Origin: an uncultured Bacteroidia bacterium
GTDB taxonomy: Bacteria > Bacteroidota > Bacteroidia > Bacteroidales > F082
Direction: 5' to 3'
Length of the DNA stretch: 64,000 bases
NCBI GenBank assembly: GCA_902800965.1
Contig: CADCGK010000006.1
Location: 62,001-126,000 of the forward strand
Part shown: positions 9,035-18,125 of the stretch, one piece after another
Position numbering within the stretch: position 1 is the first letter of the stretch
How the letters are laid out: each line of letters begins with the position of its first letter
The notes under the pieces: model-generated
The model's database searches: none
Seen by the model: the letters and a program-made list of their open reading frames with translations, nothing else
What the model was told of the DNA's origin: nothing
Position numbers and translations under genes: made by a program

Positions 9035-10765
9035 ATATGCTTTATACTTCTCCCCTGTCTTTTCGATGAGGATGCGATAGTATTCGTCGCTGTACTTGGG
9101 ATGTTCGCTCTTGATGGGCGTGTATTTGCTGCCAGCCTTGACGGGCTGGGCGGTGTTCAGGTTACCGTCCATATACTTCATGAAGAGTTCGTGATAGAAT
9201 TGTTTCCATGAAGCGCACAGCTCATTGGCGGTGTTGCAGGAGAAACGTGTCATTTCCAGCACCATGCCGTCGTGGCCTTTGATGGTAGAGACCCTGTTGT
9301 CCAGCTCGGGTACCAGCTTCTCCACCCATTTGGTCTCCATTTCACGTTGGCGTTTGCGGATCTCGGGATGGATGTAGTTGTATTTGGTGTAGGCCCAGTT
9401 GCTCATCTGGTTGAAGGTCCAGAAAGCGGAGGTCTCTGACCATTTGCTCATCGAGCCGTTGCCTTCGCGATAGCTCTCGGGGATCTCGGTCATGCAGGTG
9501 TACATGGGGCAATAGACGCAGTTATCGGTGTCGTCAACACCAAACCAGATGATGCCGAAGGGGTTGTAGCCACGGCTCTGTGCCACGAAGCTGAAACCGG
9601 TCTGTTGGGTGGCGGTGGTGCGTTCATGCACATAGTGCACGCCATCGACTTCCCAGTCCATGGGACGCCAGCGGTAGGGGCAGTGGAAAGGACCGGCGCC
9701 GACGTCTTGTGACATGTCAAGTTCGGTACCTTCGAGGTGGTCGCGCATGAAGTCCATCATGTCGAGCACGCTGACCTTCTTGTTGGGTTGGATCCACAAG
9801 GGCATGCGGTTGGTCGGGAAGTTATCGGGTGTCTGGCACATATTGGTGGTGTAAGGCAGCGCACGTTTGATGTCGCGGCCTGTGGCATAGCCCCAATAGT
9901 CCTTCATGATGTCTGACACCTTGTTGAACATGGCCCACACGCGGAGATCGCAGAAACGGGCGCCGTCGAAGGTGACAGGGTTATAGACATCGGAGAAAGA
10001 GAACAGGGCATCGGGTCCATTGTAAAGCTTGGCATCCTTGGCGAACTTGATGACATCATCGGCATACACGCAGTCGATCTTGGGATCTTTCAGGAGCTTG
10101 TCGATGTTTTTGTAGGTGACGCTGGTCTTGCATTTGCGTGAAGCCAATGGGAAGGTTGTGATGCGTGCCTGGTTGGCGTGGCCGCTGACGTAGCCATCGG
10201 GGATGCGACGGGCAACCCACACGGCACCTTTGTTCTGGGGACCTTTGCCGATCATCTCCATGATCCAAACCTCTTCGGTGTCGCAGATGGAGAACGACTC
10301 GCCTTCGCTGACGTAGCCGTAATCGGTGACGAGCTTGGTCATCCACCAGATGGCTTCACGGGCGGTCTTGGAACGCTGCAGGGCGATGTACATCAGGCTG
10401 CCATAGTCGATGCAACCTTGTCCATTATAGAGAGCTTCGATGCCGCCGTAGGTGGTCTCACCGATGGCGACCTGCCATTCGTTCATGTTGCCAACGACGT
10501 TGTAAGTGTGGGCCACTTCGGGAATCTGTCCGAGGTAGGCGCCGCCGTCCCAGTCATAGATGTCGCGCATGGCGCCGGCCGCATGGTCGGCAGCAGGGTA
10601 GTGGTACAGCTCGCCGTAGAGCACGTGGCTGTCGGCAGCGTAGGAGATCATGCAGCTGCCATCGGCAGAAGCGCCTTTAGTGATCAGGAAGTTGGTGCAG
10701 GCATTGGCTTTCCCGAAGGCAAACACAAGGGCCAAGGCCGTCAAAATGGTAAGTAATCTTTTCAT
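9032..10765 (-). CDS. C69-family dipeptidase (PepD-like)
   Basis: A 577-residue secreted peptidase of the Ntn-hydrolase fold. The signal peptide ends ...FGKANA and is followed by CTNFLITKGASADGS; the Cys at about 23 is the expected N-terminal nucleophile after processing. Family landmarks include the GGIEALYNGQGCIDYGSLMYIALQRSKTAREA stretch (shown in part: GCIDYGSLMYIALQR) and YGYVSEGESFSICDTEEVWIMEMIGKG-like region at about 170-195. It cleaves dipeptides, probably in the periplasm. A TAATTTTG promoter box lies 43-50 nt upstream. Confidence 0.9.
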   Translation of the reverse strand: MKRLLTILTALALVFAFGKANACTNFLITKGASADGSCMISYAADSHVLYGELYHYPAADHAAGAMRDIYDWDGGAYLGQIPEVAHTYNVVGNMNEWQVAIGETTYGGIEALYNGQGCIDYGSLMYIALQRSKTAREAIWWMTKLVTDYGYVSEGESFSICDTEEVWIMEMIGKGPQNKGAVWVARRIPDGYVSGHANQARITTFPLASRKCKTSVTYKNIDKLLKDPKIDCVYADDVIKFAKDAKLYNGPDALFSFSDVYNPVTFDGARFCDLRVWAMFNKVSDIMKDYWGYATGRDIKRALPYTTNMCQTPDNFPTNRMPLWIQPNKKVSVLDMMDFMRDHLEGTELDMSQDVGAGPFHCPYRWRPMDWEVDGVHYVHERTTATQQTGFSFVAQSRGYNPFGIIWFGVDDTDNCVYCPMYTCMTEIPESYREGNGSMSKWSETSAFWTFNQMSNWAYTKYNYIHPEIRKRQREMETKWVEKLVPELDNRVSTIKGHDGMVLEMTRFSCNTANELCASWKQFYHELFMKYMDGNLNTAQPVKAGSKYTPIKSEHPKYSDEYYRILIEKTGEKYKAY

Positions 10766-10807
10766 TATAAACTGTTTATTTATTGTTGTTTCAAGTTGTT
10801 AAAGCTA

Positions 10808-10815
10808 CAAAATTA
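10808..10815 (-). promoter_or_regulatory. -7 box upstream of the C69 dipeptidase
   Basis: The minus strand reads TAATTTTG, an exact TAnnTTTG match, 43-50 nt before the start codon and just beyond the ribF stop codon region (ribF ends at 10817). Confidence 0.55.
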
Positions 10816-10816
10816 T

Positions 10817-11767
10817 TCATTTTGAGGGATTATTCAAAAAGTATTCTTTGACTTTTTTACGATCCTGTTCCAGCTGGGCTTTCAGAGCCTCCAAACCTTT
10901 GAACTTCTCCTCGTCACGGATGCGGTCTAAAAACCACACCTTTAAGGTCTTCCCATAGAGATCGCCGTTGAAGTCGAAAATGTTCACTTCGATGATAAAG
11001 TCACCGTCGGTACGATCTTCTACTGTAGGTCGCAGGCCAGTGTTAGCCATGGCATTGTAAGGCTTCCCGTCGATCATGGTTTGGCAGGCATAGACGCCGG
11101 GGTTGTTGATCATCATGTATTCATTAGGAATGTCAAGATTAGCGGTTGGGAAGCCGATGGTGCGTCCAATCTTGTTGCCTTCGACCACTGTTCCTGTCAC
11201 GGAGTAGGGATACCCTAACAGCTCGTTGGCGGCCTTCACATTGCCTGCCCATAAGAAGTTGCGTATTTTTGTGGAACTCACGGCTACCTCATTGACGTCC
11301 TGGGCTTCTACTTGAACAGTGCGGAAGTTGTATTGCTTGCCAAGTTGCGTCAGCATCTCGTAATCGCCCATCCGGTTTTTACCGAAATGATGGTCGTAAC
11401 CCACCACGATGATCGAAGGATGGATGCTGTCAATGATATAGTCTTTGATGAAATCCTCTGACGGAGTGCTGGCGAACTCTTTGGTGAAAGGAATGATGAG
11501 CACGTTGTCGATGCCAAACTCCTCGATCTTTTTCAGTTTCTCTTCTTGGGAGCAGATGAAGCGGAGCCGTTCGGTCCCGATGGAGAGCACCTGACGTGGA
11601 TGGGGATGGAAAGTGACCACCACGGTCTCGCCTCCGATTTCTTGTGCGAGACGGCGCATCTCCTTGAAGATGGCCTGATGACCGAGGTGCACTCCATCAA
11701 AAGTGCCTATTGTGACCACGGCATTCTTGATGTTCCGGGCCTGTATGCTATTGTTGATGATTCTCAT
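10817..11767 (-). CDS. ribF: Bifunctional riboflavin kinase/FAD synthetase
   Basis: A 316-residue enzyme that converts riboflavin to FMN and FMN to FAD. The N-terminal nucleotidyltransferase half has TIGTFDGVHLGHQAI (about 20-34) and the later VVGYDHHFGKNRMGDY. The C-terminal kinase half has GYPYSVTGTVVEGNKIGRTIGFPTANL-type sequence near 185-210 (GRTIGFPTANL is the key part) and GVYACQTMIDGK. Its start overlaps the asd stop by 4 nt (ATGA), so the two are translationally coupled. Confidence 0.96.
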   Translation of the reverse strand: MRIINNSIQARNIKNAVVTIGTFDGVHLGHQAIFKEMRRLAQEIGGETVVVTFHPHPRQVLSIGTERLRFICSQEEKLKKIEEFGIDNVLIIPFTKEFASTPSEDFIKDYIIDSIHPSIIVVGYDHHFGKNRMGDYEMLTQLGKQYNFRTVQVEAQDVNEVAVSSTKIRNFLWAGNVKAANELLGYPYSVTGTVVEGNKIGRTIGFPTANLDIPNEYMMINNPGVYACQTMIDGKPYNAMANTGLRPTVEDRTDGDFIIEVNIFDFNGDLYGKTLKVWFLDRIRDEEKFKGLEALKAQLEQDRKKVKEYFLNNPSK

Positions 11768-12795
11768 AGGATGTGTTCGATGACGTATCTGGCGATCTGT
11801 ACAGCGTTGGTGGCAGCACCTTTGCGGATGTTGTCGCTGACCACCCAGAAATTGAGGCCGTTGTCGATGCTGAAATCCCTTCTGATCCTGCCTACAAACA
11901 CCTCGTCCTTATCGTAGGCGTTGATGGCCATTGGATAGACGTTGTGGACGGGATCATCCTCCACCACGATGCCGGGATAGTTTTTCAGCAAACGACGCAC
12001 ATCGTCCAACTCGTATGGTTTGTTGAACTCAACGTTGACGGCTTCGGAATGCCCACCGGTCACAGGAACACGGCACACCGTGGCAGTGATGGCAATCTGT
12101 GGGGCTCTCAAGATCTTGCGGGTCTCGTTCACCAGCTTTTCCTCTTCTGTGGTGTAGCCGTTTTCACAGAAATCGCCACCATGAGGCAGAACGTTGCGGT
12201 AGATCTGGTGGGGGTAGGCGTTGGGGAGTTGGGAGTTAGGAGTGAGGAGTGAGGAGTTAGAAGTGGGGAGTTTCCCCTTTTCCATTTCTTCGCGGTTAAG
12301 TTGGTTAATTCCCTTGAGTCCGCTGCCACTCACACTTTGGTAGGTCGCAATGACTAATCGCTTGATGTCGTAAGCCTTGTGTAAAGGAGCCAAGGCCAGC
12401 ACCATCTCAATGGTGGAGCAGTTCGGATTGGCGATGATATGGGTATCCTTGGTGATGGTGTCGGCGTTGATTTCTGGGACGACCAACGGGATTTCGGGGA
12501 ACATGCGCCAGGCAGAGCTGTTGTCGATGACGTAGGTGCCTTTTGCCGCAAACAAGGGCGCGTATTGCTTCGAAGCTGAGGCGCCTGCCGAGAAAATGGC
12601 GATGTCGGGACGTGCTTCAATGGCATCCTCCACGCTGATCACACGATGTGTCTTTCCTTGGAAAACGATCTCCTTGCCAACGGATCTTTCCGAAGCTGCA
12701 ACAATCAATTCATCTATCTTAATCTTCTGTTCATCAAGAACTTGAAGCATCTTTGAACCGACCAACCCAGTGGCCCCTACAACCGCGATTTTCAT
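11764..12795 (-). CDS. asd: Aspartate-semialdehyde dehydrogenase with a repeat-encoded insertion
   Basis: This 343-residue enzyme reduces aspartyl phosphate to aspartate semialdehyde, the branch point to lysine, diaminopimelate, threonine and methionine. The Rossmann motif VVGATGLVGSKM is at 5-16; the catalytic Cys lies in NPNCSTIEMVLALAPL near 130; a histidine-containing GGHSEAVNVEF segment follows near 240. I chose the ATG at 12795 because homologues begin MKIAVVGATG and it follows the promoter. Residues about 175-190 (PTSNSSLLTPNSQLP) are encoded by a 7-unit heptanucleotide array, an insertion not expected in the family and probably a surface loop. Confidence 0.95.
   Translation of the reverse strand: MKIAVVGATGLVGSKMLQVLDEQKIKIDELIVAASERSVGKEIVFQGKTHRVISVEDAIEARPDIAIFSAGASASKQYAPLFAAKGTYVIDNSSAWRMFPEIPLVVPEINADTITKDTHIIANPNCSTIEMVLALAPLHKAYDIKRLVIATYQSVSGSGLKGINQLNREEMEKGKLPTSNSSLLTPNSQLPNAYPHQIYRNVLPHGGDFCENGYTTEEEKLVNETRKILRAPQIAITATVCRVPVTGGHSEAVNVEFNKPYELDDVRRLLKNYPGIVVEDDPVHNVYPMAINAYDKDEVFVGRIRRDFSIDNGLNFWVVSDNIRKGAATNAVQIARYVIEHIL
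12225..12273. repeat. Heptanucleotide tandem array 2 (7 units, inside asd)
   Basis: Seven units in phase, of the GGAGTTA/GGAGTGA type, in the asd coding region. The frame is kept. It encodes the Ser/Thr/Leu/Pro-rich stretch SNSSLLTPNS. Confidence 0.92.
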
Positions 12796-12845
12796 TTTTA
12801 TTGGATTTGTTTTCAACATTTTTATATGAATGGACACTCCTATTG

Positions 12846-12853
12846 TAATTTTG
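12846..12853 (+). promoter_or_regulatory. -7 box for the lamin-tail surface protein gene
   Basis: TAATTTTG, exact TAnnTTTG, 37-44 nt before the start at 12890, within the 94-nt gap between divergent genes. Confidence 0.55.
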
Positions 12854-12873
12854 CAATGAAAATATCCAACATG

Positions 12874-12881
12874 CAAAAATA
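12874..12881 (-). promoter_or_regulatory. -7 box for asd-ribF
   Basis: The minus strand reads TATTTTTG, 79-86 nt before the asd ATG. It lies beyond the plus-strand box, so the divergent promoters overlap. Confidence 0.55.
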
Positions 12882-12889
12882 ATAATAAT

Positions 12890-15460
12890 ATGAGAACAAT
12901 ACTGCTACTTTTGATAATTCTGCCTTTCTGCGCCTTCTCTCAAGTGATGGATGATTTCTCTGACGGTGATTTCACGACTAATCCTGCATGGATTGGTACT
13001 GCGAATAGTTTTATTGTGAACAACAACCATCAGCTTCAATCGGCGGCTACCGAGGCAGGAGAGGCGTTTCTCTCTCTCGCCGTTGCGGGTGATATTATGG
13101 AATGGCGTTTCTGGATCCGCGAGGCCTTCAGCCCCTCGGGAAACAACTATGCTGAGGTCTGGCTCGCCGCCGACACAGCCGATCTCACGCATGCCAACCG
13201 AGGTTATTTCCTTCGTTTTGGCGCTGCCGGGAGTCAGGACGCCATTGAGTTATATAGAAAGGATGGAAACGCTGAGACACTTGTTTGCAAAGGAACGGAT
13301 GCCGCCATCGCCTCTTCGTTTCAGGTGGCAGTGAAGGTCAACCGTGATAGGGAAGGACGTTGGTCCTTGCAAACGGATTACGACAACATAGGCAACTATG
13401 CCGTTGAGGCGGAAGGCTTCGACGACTCTTTTCCCGTCGAAGGCTATTTTGGGTTTTATCTTAAATTCACTTCCAGTAACGCCAAGAAATTCTATTTTGA
13501 CGACGTCTATGTCGGACCGAAGATTATCGATCATGATCCTCCTGAACTTTTGTCTTTGGAGGTAAGGGACAATAAGCATCTTTTGCTGATTTTCAATGAG
13601 TCGCTGGATGTGTCGGCGCTGGATACACAACACTATTCAATTCCCAATGTGCCCGATTCTGTGTGTTTTGACGGTGTTCCTTCAAAAGTGCTGCTGGTCT
13701 TTAACGATCCCTTACCTCAGAACATCACGCTGCAGCTTCGTATCACGGGCATCAGCGACTTGGCAGGTAATGTCATGCCCAATACCATCTGGGATTTTTC
13801 CATTTACCAACCTTCTGAAAGCGATGTGGTGATCAACGAGATCATGGCGGATCCGACACCTGCGGTGGGTCTGCCGGAATGGGAATACGTGGAGCTATTC
13901 AACACCACGCAGCTGCCCGTTGACTTAAAAGATTGGTCTTTGAGCATTGGTACGACGACCAAGACCTTACCTGCTATTCAAATAGAGCCCTTAGGCTATC
14001 TGATTCTATGCAAGGACGATGCGGTGGAAGAATTGTCTGCCTTTGGTGTCACCTGCGGCTTTTCAAGCTTCTCTATCGCCAACATCGGTGCCACGTTGAG
14101 GCTGTTTTCACCTGATGAAATGCTGATTTCTGAAGTGTCATTCAACGACACTTGGTATCACGATGCCGACAAGAGAAACGGCGGTTGGTCGCTGGAGCAG
14201 ATAGACCCGTTCAACCCTTGTGCTGGCACAGTAAATTGGTCGGCCTCGAATGATGTTTCAGGTGGGACGCCGGGGCGTGAGAATTCCATCAATGCAATTA
14301 ACGAGATAGCACCTCAGATTTCGAGGGTGAGTGTGTTGGACGACAATATGGTGTTGCTTTGGTTTGACCAGCAAATGGACCGAGCGAGTCTTGCAGATAG
14401 GGCGCATTATCAAGTAGAAGAGCTGGGCATTCAACCTATTGAGGTGATCTGCAATCCTGTGAACTCAACCTCAGTGGAGCTGCTGTTTGACTATAGCTTT
14501 CAGGAAGGGGTGGTTTATACTCTGGTGATGAACGGCTTGGAAAGCTGTAGCGGCCAGCCCATAGCACCTGATACGCGTGTCCGTTTTGGCATCCCTAATG
14601 AAATAGGCCCAGGCGAGGTGCTTATCAACGAGATCTTGTTTGATCCTATCAGTCCGGGAGTGGATTATGTGGAGCTGTACAACCATTCTGACAAGACCTT
14701 TGATTTGAGTGAATTGAAATTAGGGGTCATCAAAGAAAGCTTCCCGAATCCAGCGGATACCGTATTGAAAGAGATCACGGCCGACATGTTCCTTTTCATG
14801 CCGCACAGCTATGTGTTGCTCTCGACGGATGGCTATACGGTAGGACAACAATATGGTTGTGGTACTGGGAATTTCTTCGATATGGCTTCGTTTCCATCGT
14901 ATGTCAATGCCGGAGGAACGGCGTTGTTGATGAGCCGTCAAGGGGTGGTGGTGGATCAGATGTCGTTCTCTGAAAAGATGCATTATCCCTTGCTGAAAGA
15001 GACTAAAGGGGTGGCATTGGAACGGGTATCTTGGGATGCGCCCTCAGACCAGTCCGACAACTGGCATTCGGCTGTAGAGGCCTTGCATTTTGGTACGCCT
15101 GGTTATGAGAATTCCATGATGGCAGTGCAGCAAAATGATCCTGAAGAAGAGGCGATAAAGATTAAACCCAAGGTGTTTTCACCCGATGGAGATGGCATGG
15201 ATGACAACTGCTTGGTCAACTATGCTTTTGAGGAGGCGGGTTGCACGATGAATGTCTATGTTTTCAACGTCGAAGGACAGTTGATTCGGCATCTGGTCAA
15301 GGGGGAGCTGATTTCCCAAGCAGGAAGTTTCGTTTGGAATGGCTTAGATGAACGAGGTCAACGTGTACCGATCGGCCTCTATGTCATGGTTGCCGAAGTG
15401 TTCAATTTAGATGGAATGGTAAAGAAATATAAACAGGCAGTGGTAGTGGCTTCCCGATGA
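12890..15460 (+). CDS. Secreted multidomain protein with lamin-tail domains and a C-terminal CHU_C/FlgD-like module
   Basis: An 856-residue exported protein with signal peptide MRTILLLLIILPFCAFSQ. Residues about 20-210 form a jelly-roll-like beta domain. From about 215 and 475 come Ig-like domains of the SbsA/Big type (DPPELLSLEVRDNKHLLLIF and APQISRVSVLDDNMVLLWF). Two lamin-tail (LTD) domains follow the motifs VVINEIMADPTP (about 315) and VLINEILFDPIS (about 580). The C-terminus has KVFSPDGDGMDDN then a FlgD-like Ig module (FVWNGLDERGQRVPIGLYV), common on Bacteroidota surface proteins exported by T9SS. Ligand unknown. It abuts the phosphatase gene tail-to-tail. Confidence 0.88.
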   Translation: MRTILLLLIILPFCAFSQVMDDFSDGDFTTNPAWIGTANSFIVNNNHQLQSAATEAGEAFLSLAVAGDIMEWRFWIREAFSPSGNNYAEVWLAADTADLTHANRGYFLRFGAAGSQDAIELYRKDGNAETLVCKGTDAAIASSFQVAVKVNRDREGRWSLQTDYDNIGNYAVEAEGFDDSFPVEGYFGFYLKFTSSNAKKFYFDDVYVGPKIIDHDPPELLSLEVRDNKHLLLIFNESLDVSALDTQHYSIPNVPDSVCFDGVPSKVLLVFNDPLPQNITLQLRITGISDLAGNVMPNTIWDFSIYQPSESDVVINEIMADPTPAVGLPEWEYVELFNTTQLPVDLKDWSLSIGTTTKTLPAIQIEPLGYLILCKDDAVEELSAFGVTCGFSSFSIANIGATLRLFSPDEMLISEVSFNDTWYHDADKRNGGWSLEQIDPFNPCAGTVNWSASNDVSGGTPGRENSINAINEIAPQISRVSVLDDNMVLLWFDQQMDRASLADRAHYQVEELGIQPIEVICNPVNSTSVELLFDYSFQEGVVYTLVMNGLESCSGQPIAPDTRVRFGIPNEIGPGEVLINEILFDPISPGVDYVELYNHSDKTFDLSELKLGVIKESFPNPADTVLKEITADMFLFMPHSYVLLSTDGYTVGQQYGCGTGNFFDMASFPSYVNAGGTALLMSRQGVVVDQMSFSEKMHYPLLKETKGVALERVSWDAPSDQSDNWHSAVEALHFGTPGYENSMMAVQQNDPEEEAIKIKPKVFSPDGDGMDDNCLVNYAFEEAGCTMNVYVFNVEGQLIRHLVKGELISQAGSFVWNGLDERGQRVPIGLYVMVAEVFNLDGMVKKYKQAVVVASR

Positions 15461-16162
15461 TTACATGTCCATGTTGGACTGCGCCATCAGCTGGTTGGTA
15501 TCAGGATCGAAAGCCATCAGGTTGCCCATGCCAGGCTTGTCATTGTAGAACACGCCATTATCCAACGCGATGAAGTCGTGGCCTTTGGGGTTGTTGATGA
15601 CAAAGTCGATGAAGCTGTAATCGACAGGGATGTGACCGTGGATGATCTTTCGCCCGTTGGTCTTGCTGAAGTCCACCTTGAAATTCCTAACCGAGACCAT
15701 GCTGTGGAAGTCCTCGAAAGGATTGTCGGCTTTGAAATTCATGCCGGCGTGCACCAGGATGTAGTCCTCCAATTCGTAATAATAGTCAAGATGCCGCATC
15801 CACTCGATGTAGGATTCTGGAATGTCGCGGGGGCGTTTGCCACCGAAGCTCTTGTAGGTCTCGGTGGCACCTACGCTTTCCCACAGTTTTTGTCGATCTG
15901 ACTTGAAGAGATGAAAGCTTTGGTCGGCCTCCCAGACTTGTATGCAGTATTCCTCATGGTTTCCTCTGAGGCAATGCATGTTTTGTCCGCTTTCCTGCAA
16001 GTTCATGAGATAATCGAGGACCTCTTTGCTATTGGGGCCGCGGTCGATGTAGTCGCCAAGGAAGAACAACTCATCGTCCTTGCTGATTTTTAACATGTTC
16101 TCAAGCAAGGTCTTGAGCGTCTTGGCGCAGCCATGAATATCAGGAATGATCCACCTAGTCAT
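15461..16162 (-). CDS. PPP-family metallophosphatase
   Basis: A 233-residue calcineurin-like phosphatase of the serine/threonine or diadenosine-tetraphosphatase type. Metal motifs: IPDIHGC (6-12), FLGDYIDRGPNS (about 35-46), LRGNHEEYC (about 63-71), VHAGMNF and IIHGHIPV. No signal peptide, so cytoplasmic. The stop codon directly abuts the stop of the convergent surface-protein gene (positions 15460/15461). It lies downstream of gpmA on the same strand, with a heptanucleotide array in the 37-nt spacer. Confidence 0.9.
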   Translation of the reverse strand: MTRWIIPDIHGCAKTLKTLLENMLKISKDDELFFLGDYIDRGPNSKEVLDYLMNLQESGQNMHCLRGNHEEYCIQVWEADQSFHLFKSDRQKLWESVGATETYKSFGGKRPRDIPESYIEWMRHLDYYYELEDYILVHAGMNFKADNPFEDFHSMVSVRNFKVDFSKTNGRKIIHGHIPVDYSFIDFVINNPKGHDFIALDNGVFYNDKPGMGNLMAFDPDTNQLMAQSNMDM

Positions 16163-16166
16163 TTTT

Positions 16167-16201
16167 CAGTTGGAAGTTAGCAGTTAGCAGTTGGCAGTTT
16201 T
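16167..16201. repeat. Heptanucleotide tandem array 3 (5 units, spacer)
   Basis: Five units of the CAGTTAG/CAGTTGG type in 7-nt phase filling the gpmA-phosphatase spacer and reaching into the gpmA stop codon. Confidence 0.9.
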
Positions 16202-16943
16202 ATTTTTTTCCTTGGTTGGCGACGGCGGCCATCAGCGCTGCGACTTTCTCTGGATCGCCGAGGAAGAAGTCCTTCGTCAGGTTCATGTTGTCGTCGAACT
16301 CAAAGATATAAGGGATTCCAGTAGGGATATTGAAGGCGATGATCTCGTCGTTTGACATGTTCTTGAGCACTTTCACGACGCCGCGGAGGCTATTGCCGTG
16401 GGCAACCACCATCACTTCGTCATGGGTCTCGAAGGCTTTCATGATATGGTCCTTGTAATAGGGCATCACACGCTCGATGGTGTCGCAGAGAGCTTCGGTC
16501 AACGGAATCTGGTCGTCAGTTAGTTCTGCGTAGCGGGGATCCATACGGGGACTCCTGGGGTCGTTCATGTCCAACGCTGGAGGGCGCACATCGAAGGCAC
16601 GGCGCCACAAACGCACTTGTTCGTCGCCGTATTTCTCGGCAGTCATCTTCTTGTCAAGGCCTTGCAGCTGCCCATACGACTTCTCGTTCAGACGCCAGGT
16701 CTTGTAAACCGGCAGCCAGTCCATATCCATGGTGTCAAGGACATAGTTCAAAGTCTTGATGGCTCTTTTCAGGTACGAGGTGAAACAGATCTCGGGTTTG
16801 TAGCCGTTATCTTTCAGCACTTTGCCCGCTTCGATGGCTTCCTGAATGCCTTTTTCGGAAAGATCCACATTGGTCCATCCAGTAAATAAATTGAGTTTGT
16901 TCCATTGGCTTTCGCCGTGACGTATTAAAATCAGTTTTTTCAT
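16200..16943 (-). CDS. gpmA: 2,3-bisphosphoglycerate-dependent phosphoglycerate mutase
   Basis: This 247-residue glycolytic enzyme interconverts 3- and 2-phosphoglycerate. The phosphohistidine motif LIRHGESQWN is at 6-15, then LFTGWTNVDLSEKG; the second catalytic His is in VVAHGNSLRGVVK near 180-192. KSYGQLQGLDK near 88-98 is the conserved substrate loop. Length is standard. An exact TATCTTTG promoter box lies upstream. Confidence 0.97.
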   Translation of the reverse strand: MKKLILIRHGESQWNKLNLFTGWTNVDLSEKGIQEAIEAGKVLKDNGYKPEICFTSYLKRAIKTLNYVLDTMDMDWLPVYKTWRLNEKSYGQLQGLDKKMTAEKYGDEQVRLWRRAFDVRPPALDMNDPRSPRMDPRYAELTDDQIPLTEALCDTIERVMPYYKDHIMKAFETHDEVMVVAHGNSLRGVVKVLKNMSNDEIIAFNIPTGIPYIFEFDDNMNLTKDFFLGDPEKVAALMAAVANQGKK

Positions 16944-16966
16944 GGTTAGCGTTATTGTTTCGGCAA

Positions 16967-16974
16967 CAAAGATA
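16967..16974 (-). promoter_or_regulatory. -7 box for gpmA
   Basis: The minus strand reads TATCTTTG, 24-31 nt before the gpmA start codon. Confidence 0.6.
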
Positions 16975-17013
16975 GTATTTTATTGTAAAGTATTGAAAAA
17001 AACCGTCTCACTA

Positions 17014-17043
17014 TTGATTCTTTAAAAATAATTTATATTTTTG
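17014..17043 (+). promoter_or_regulatory. Promoter of the DUF2135-like lipoprotein gene
   Basis: TTG at 17014-17016 and TATTTTTG at 17036-17043 with 19 nt between them; the -7 box is 27-34 nt before the ATG at 17070. Confidence 0.65.
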
Positions 17044-17069
17044 CAATTGAACCTTAAAAATAATTATGT

Positions 17070-18062
17070 ATGAAGAAAACACTATCGTTACTTGGCGGTC
17101 TGTTAGTTTTGACTGCCTTGATTTTTGTGAGCTGCAAAAAGGATGATGAGGTTACTCCAACTATTAACAAGTATTTCTCAGTGGAGAACGCTTCATTGAT
17201 TAAGAAAGCCATGCCTGAGGCTACGGTGGATGATGAAATAGAGGTGGTGATGAATAGCAAAGTCATTCCAGGAGGATCATCTATCGTGAGTCTGTATACT
17301 GAAAGGATCGCAAAGAAGATCCTAGTTGGCATGAAGGACCAGGCTGGTTACTATGAGATTCTGCCATCTGCCCGTGGGGAGTATTCTTTCCTGATGATGA
17401 TTAATCAAGACATTGATTTGGGTGAGGATGCAAGGGGATTTACAGTTCTAGTGGCTGTTGAAGATGAAAATGGCGACATTTCCAAGATTTGGGAAACTTC
17501 GGTTGAGTTACTTGTTGTAGGAACAGGTGCCCTTCAGGTAAGTCTGAGTTTCGATAATGCCAAAGATGTTGACCTTCATCTGATTGAACCTGAATACAAT
17601 GATGAGTATGGAGATCCTGTTTCGTTCAGTGATCGCCATATATACTATTCCAATAAAGTTGCCTATTACAGTGGCGGCGAGTTGGATCTCGATTCCAATC
17701 CAGGTTGTAGCATCGATAATATCAACAATGAAAACATCACCTACAGTTCAGACAATTCGTTCATAGCTCCCGGCACCTACAAGGTGTATGTGGATCTTTT
17801 CGAAAACTGTGATTATGAAATTGCTACCAATTATGTGGTGACAGTGTTCTACGGAGGTGTGCTCATTGCTAGTAAAGCGGGTGTGTTTGAGATTGGTGCT
17901 GAAAGCACGTACAATCCTATCGATGAGGATTATGTTGCTAACAACCTCCCGTTCCTGACCTTCTCGATTGCTGACAAGGGTCAGAAGAGTTCCAAGACCT
18001 ACGGCCGCGCTCCGATAAGTGAAAGTGCCATGGAAAAAGAATCCTATGCTGTTCACAAATAA
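17070..18062 (+). CDS. Lipoprotein with a DUF2135-like beta domain
   Basis: A 330-residue lipoprotein: signal MKKTLSLLGGLLVLTALIFVSC, then a charged KKDDEVTP linker. The second half contains LSFDNAKDVDLHLIEPE (about 156-172), then SPG-type turns and FIAPGTYKVYVDLFENC near 231-247. This arrangement (DVDLHxxxP ... GxYxVxV) resembles DUF2135/YfaP domains, which are putative periplasmic beta-sandwiches of unknown role. The gene is monocistronic, with a promoter upstream and a shared terminator downstream. Confidence 0.75.
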   Translation: MKKTLSLLGGLLVLTALIFVSCKKDDEVTPTINKYFSVENASLIKKAMPEATVDDEIEVVMNSKVIPGGSSIVSLYTERIAKKILVGMKDQAGYYEILPSARGEYSFLMMINQDIDLGEDARGFTVLVAVEDENGDISKIWETSVELLVVGTGALQVSLSFDNAKDVDLHLIEPEYNDEYGDPVSFSDRHIYYSNKVAYYSGGELDLDSNPGCSIDNINNENITYSSDNSFIAPGTYKVYVDLFENCDYEIATNYVVTVFYGGVLIASKAGVFEIGAESTYNPIDEDYVANNLPFLTFSIADKGQKSSKTYGRAPISESAMEKESYAVHK

Positions 18063-18086
18063 GGTTTGGGCTGTATTAGTGAAAAA

Positions 18087-18116
18087 AAGAACGGCTTCCT
18101 ATGGGGAGCCGTTCTT
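18087..18116. terminator. Bidirectional terminator between the lipoprotein gene and lspA
   Basis: A 10-bp stem AAGAACGGCT/AGCCGTTCTT with a 10-nt loop, flanked by an A-run on the left and a T-run on the right, so it can serve both convergent genes. Confidence 0.85.
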
Positions 18117-18125
18117 TTTATATCA

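Noticed and set aside
12345-12353. gcaatgac resembling the end of palindromic element P inside asd
   Set aside because: It lies in the conserved VIATYQSVSGSG region of Asd and lacks the other end of the element, so it is chance similarity.
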